From positions 1 through 5,291 of the forward strand of contig DATMNI010000068.1 in NCBI GenBank assembly GCA_035570275.1: a stretch of 5,291 nucleotides of DNA, given 5' to 3'. The translations under genes and the position numbers were made by a program. The notes under the pieces are model-generated. The model did not search any database and was not told where the DNA came from. It was given only the letters and a program-made list of their open reading frames with translations. This document shows, in pieces, positions 5,271 to 5,291 of the stretch (position 1 is the first letter of the stretch; the number at the start of each line of letters is the position of its first letter). Source of the stretch: DATMNI01 sp035570275. GTDB lineage: Bacteria > Acidobacteriota > Terriglobia > Bryobacterales > Bryobacteraceae.

Positions 5271-5291
5271 GTGGGGACGCGTTTACTCCGT

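Noticed and set aside
5271..5291. Tail of an rpmF gene upstream of plsX
   Set aside because: A TAA at 5283-5285 fits common rpmF-plsX gene order, but only two codons would be visible, too little to support it.

Overview
The window is GC-rich bacterial chromosomal DNA with tightly packed genes. It holds five complete protein genes and one gene cut by the left edge. The DsbD, UPF0175/DUF3368 and PTPS-type sequences look most like those of Acidobacteriota (a Solibacter/Bryobacter-like relative). That assignment rests on remembered family resemblance, not on a search, and is tentative.

Layout. (1) Positions 1-386, minus strand: most of a 6-pyruvoyl-tetrahydropterin synthase / QueD family gene, with its 3' end outside the window. 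(2) A short divergent intergenic region (387-468) carries a near-perfect duplication of the PTPS start region and a possible promoter. (3) Positions 469-984, plus strand: a membrane-anchored TlpA/ResA-like thioredoxin with a WCQPC active site. (4) Positions 1082-1818, plus strand: a two-gene toxin-antitoxin-like module, UPF0175 followed by a DUF3368 PIN protein, overlapping by 10 nt. The PIN protein appears to lack an internal block of the fold. (5) Positions 1834-4179, minus strand and convergent with the module: a large DsbD-type transmembrane thiol:disulfide interchange protein with an extra TlpA-like domain fused at its C-terminus. (6) Positions 4257-5270, minus strand: plsX, phosphate acyltransferase of phospholipid synthesis, lying upstream of and co-directional with dsbD.

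How the genes may work together. DsbD carries electrons from cytoplasmic thioredoxin across the inner membrane to periplasmic thiol proteins. Here one acceptor-like domain is fused to DsbD, and a second, free TlpA/ResA-like protein is encoded about 0.85 kb beyond the dsbD 3' end on the opposite strand. Both probably serve periplasmic thiol reduction, for example cytochrome c maturation. The toxin-antitoxin-like module between them looks like an accessory insertion.

The points most worth a second look are four. The PTPS-family protein has alanine where the catalytic cysteine is expected. The PIN toxin has an apparent internal deletion. Two in-frame short tandem repeats lie inside dsbD, a 7-nt repeat in an interdomain linker and a 12-nt repeat in a membrane-domain loop. 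The PTPS start region is duplicated. I saw no CRISPR array, tRNA, rRNA, insertion sequence or clearly new multi-gene system.
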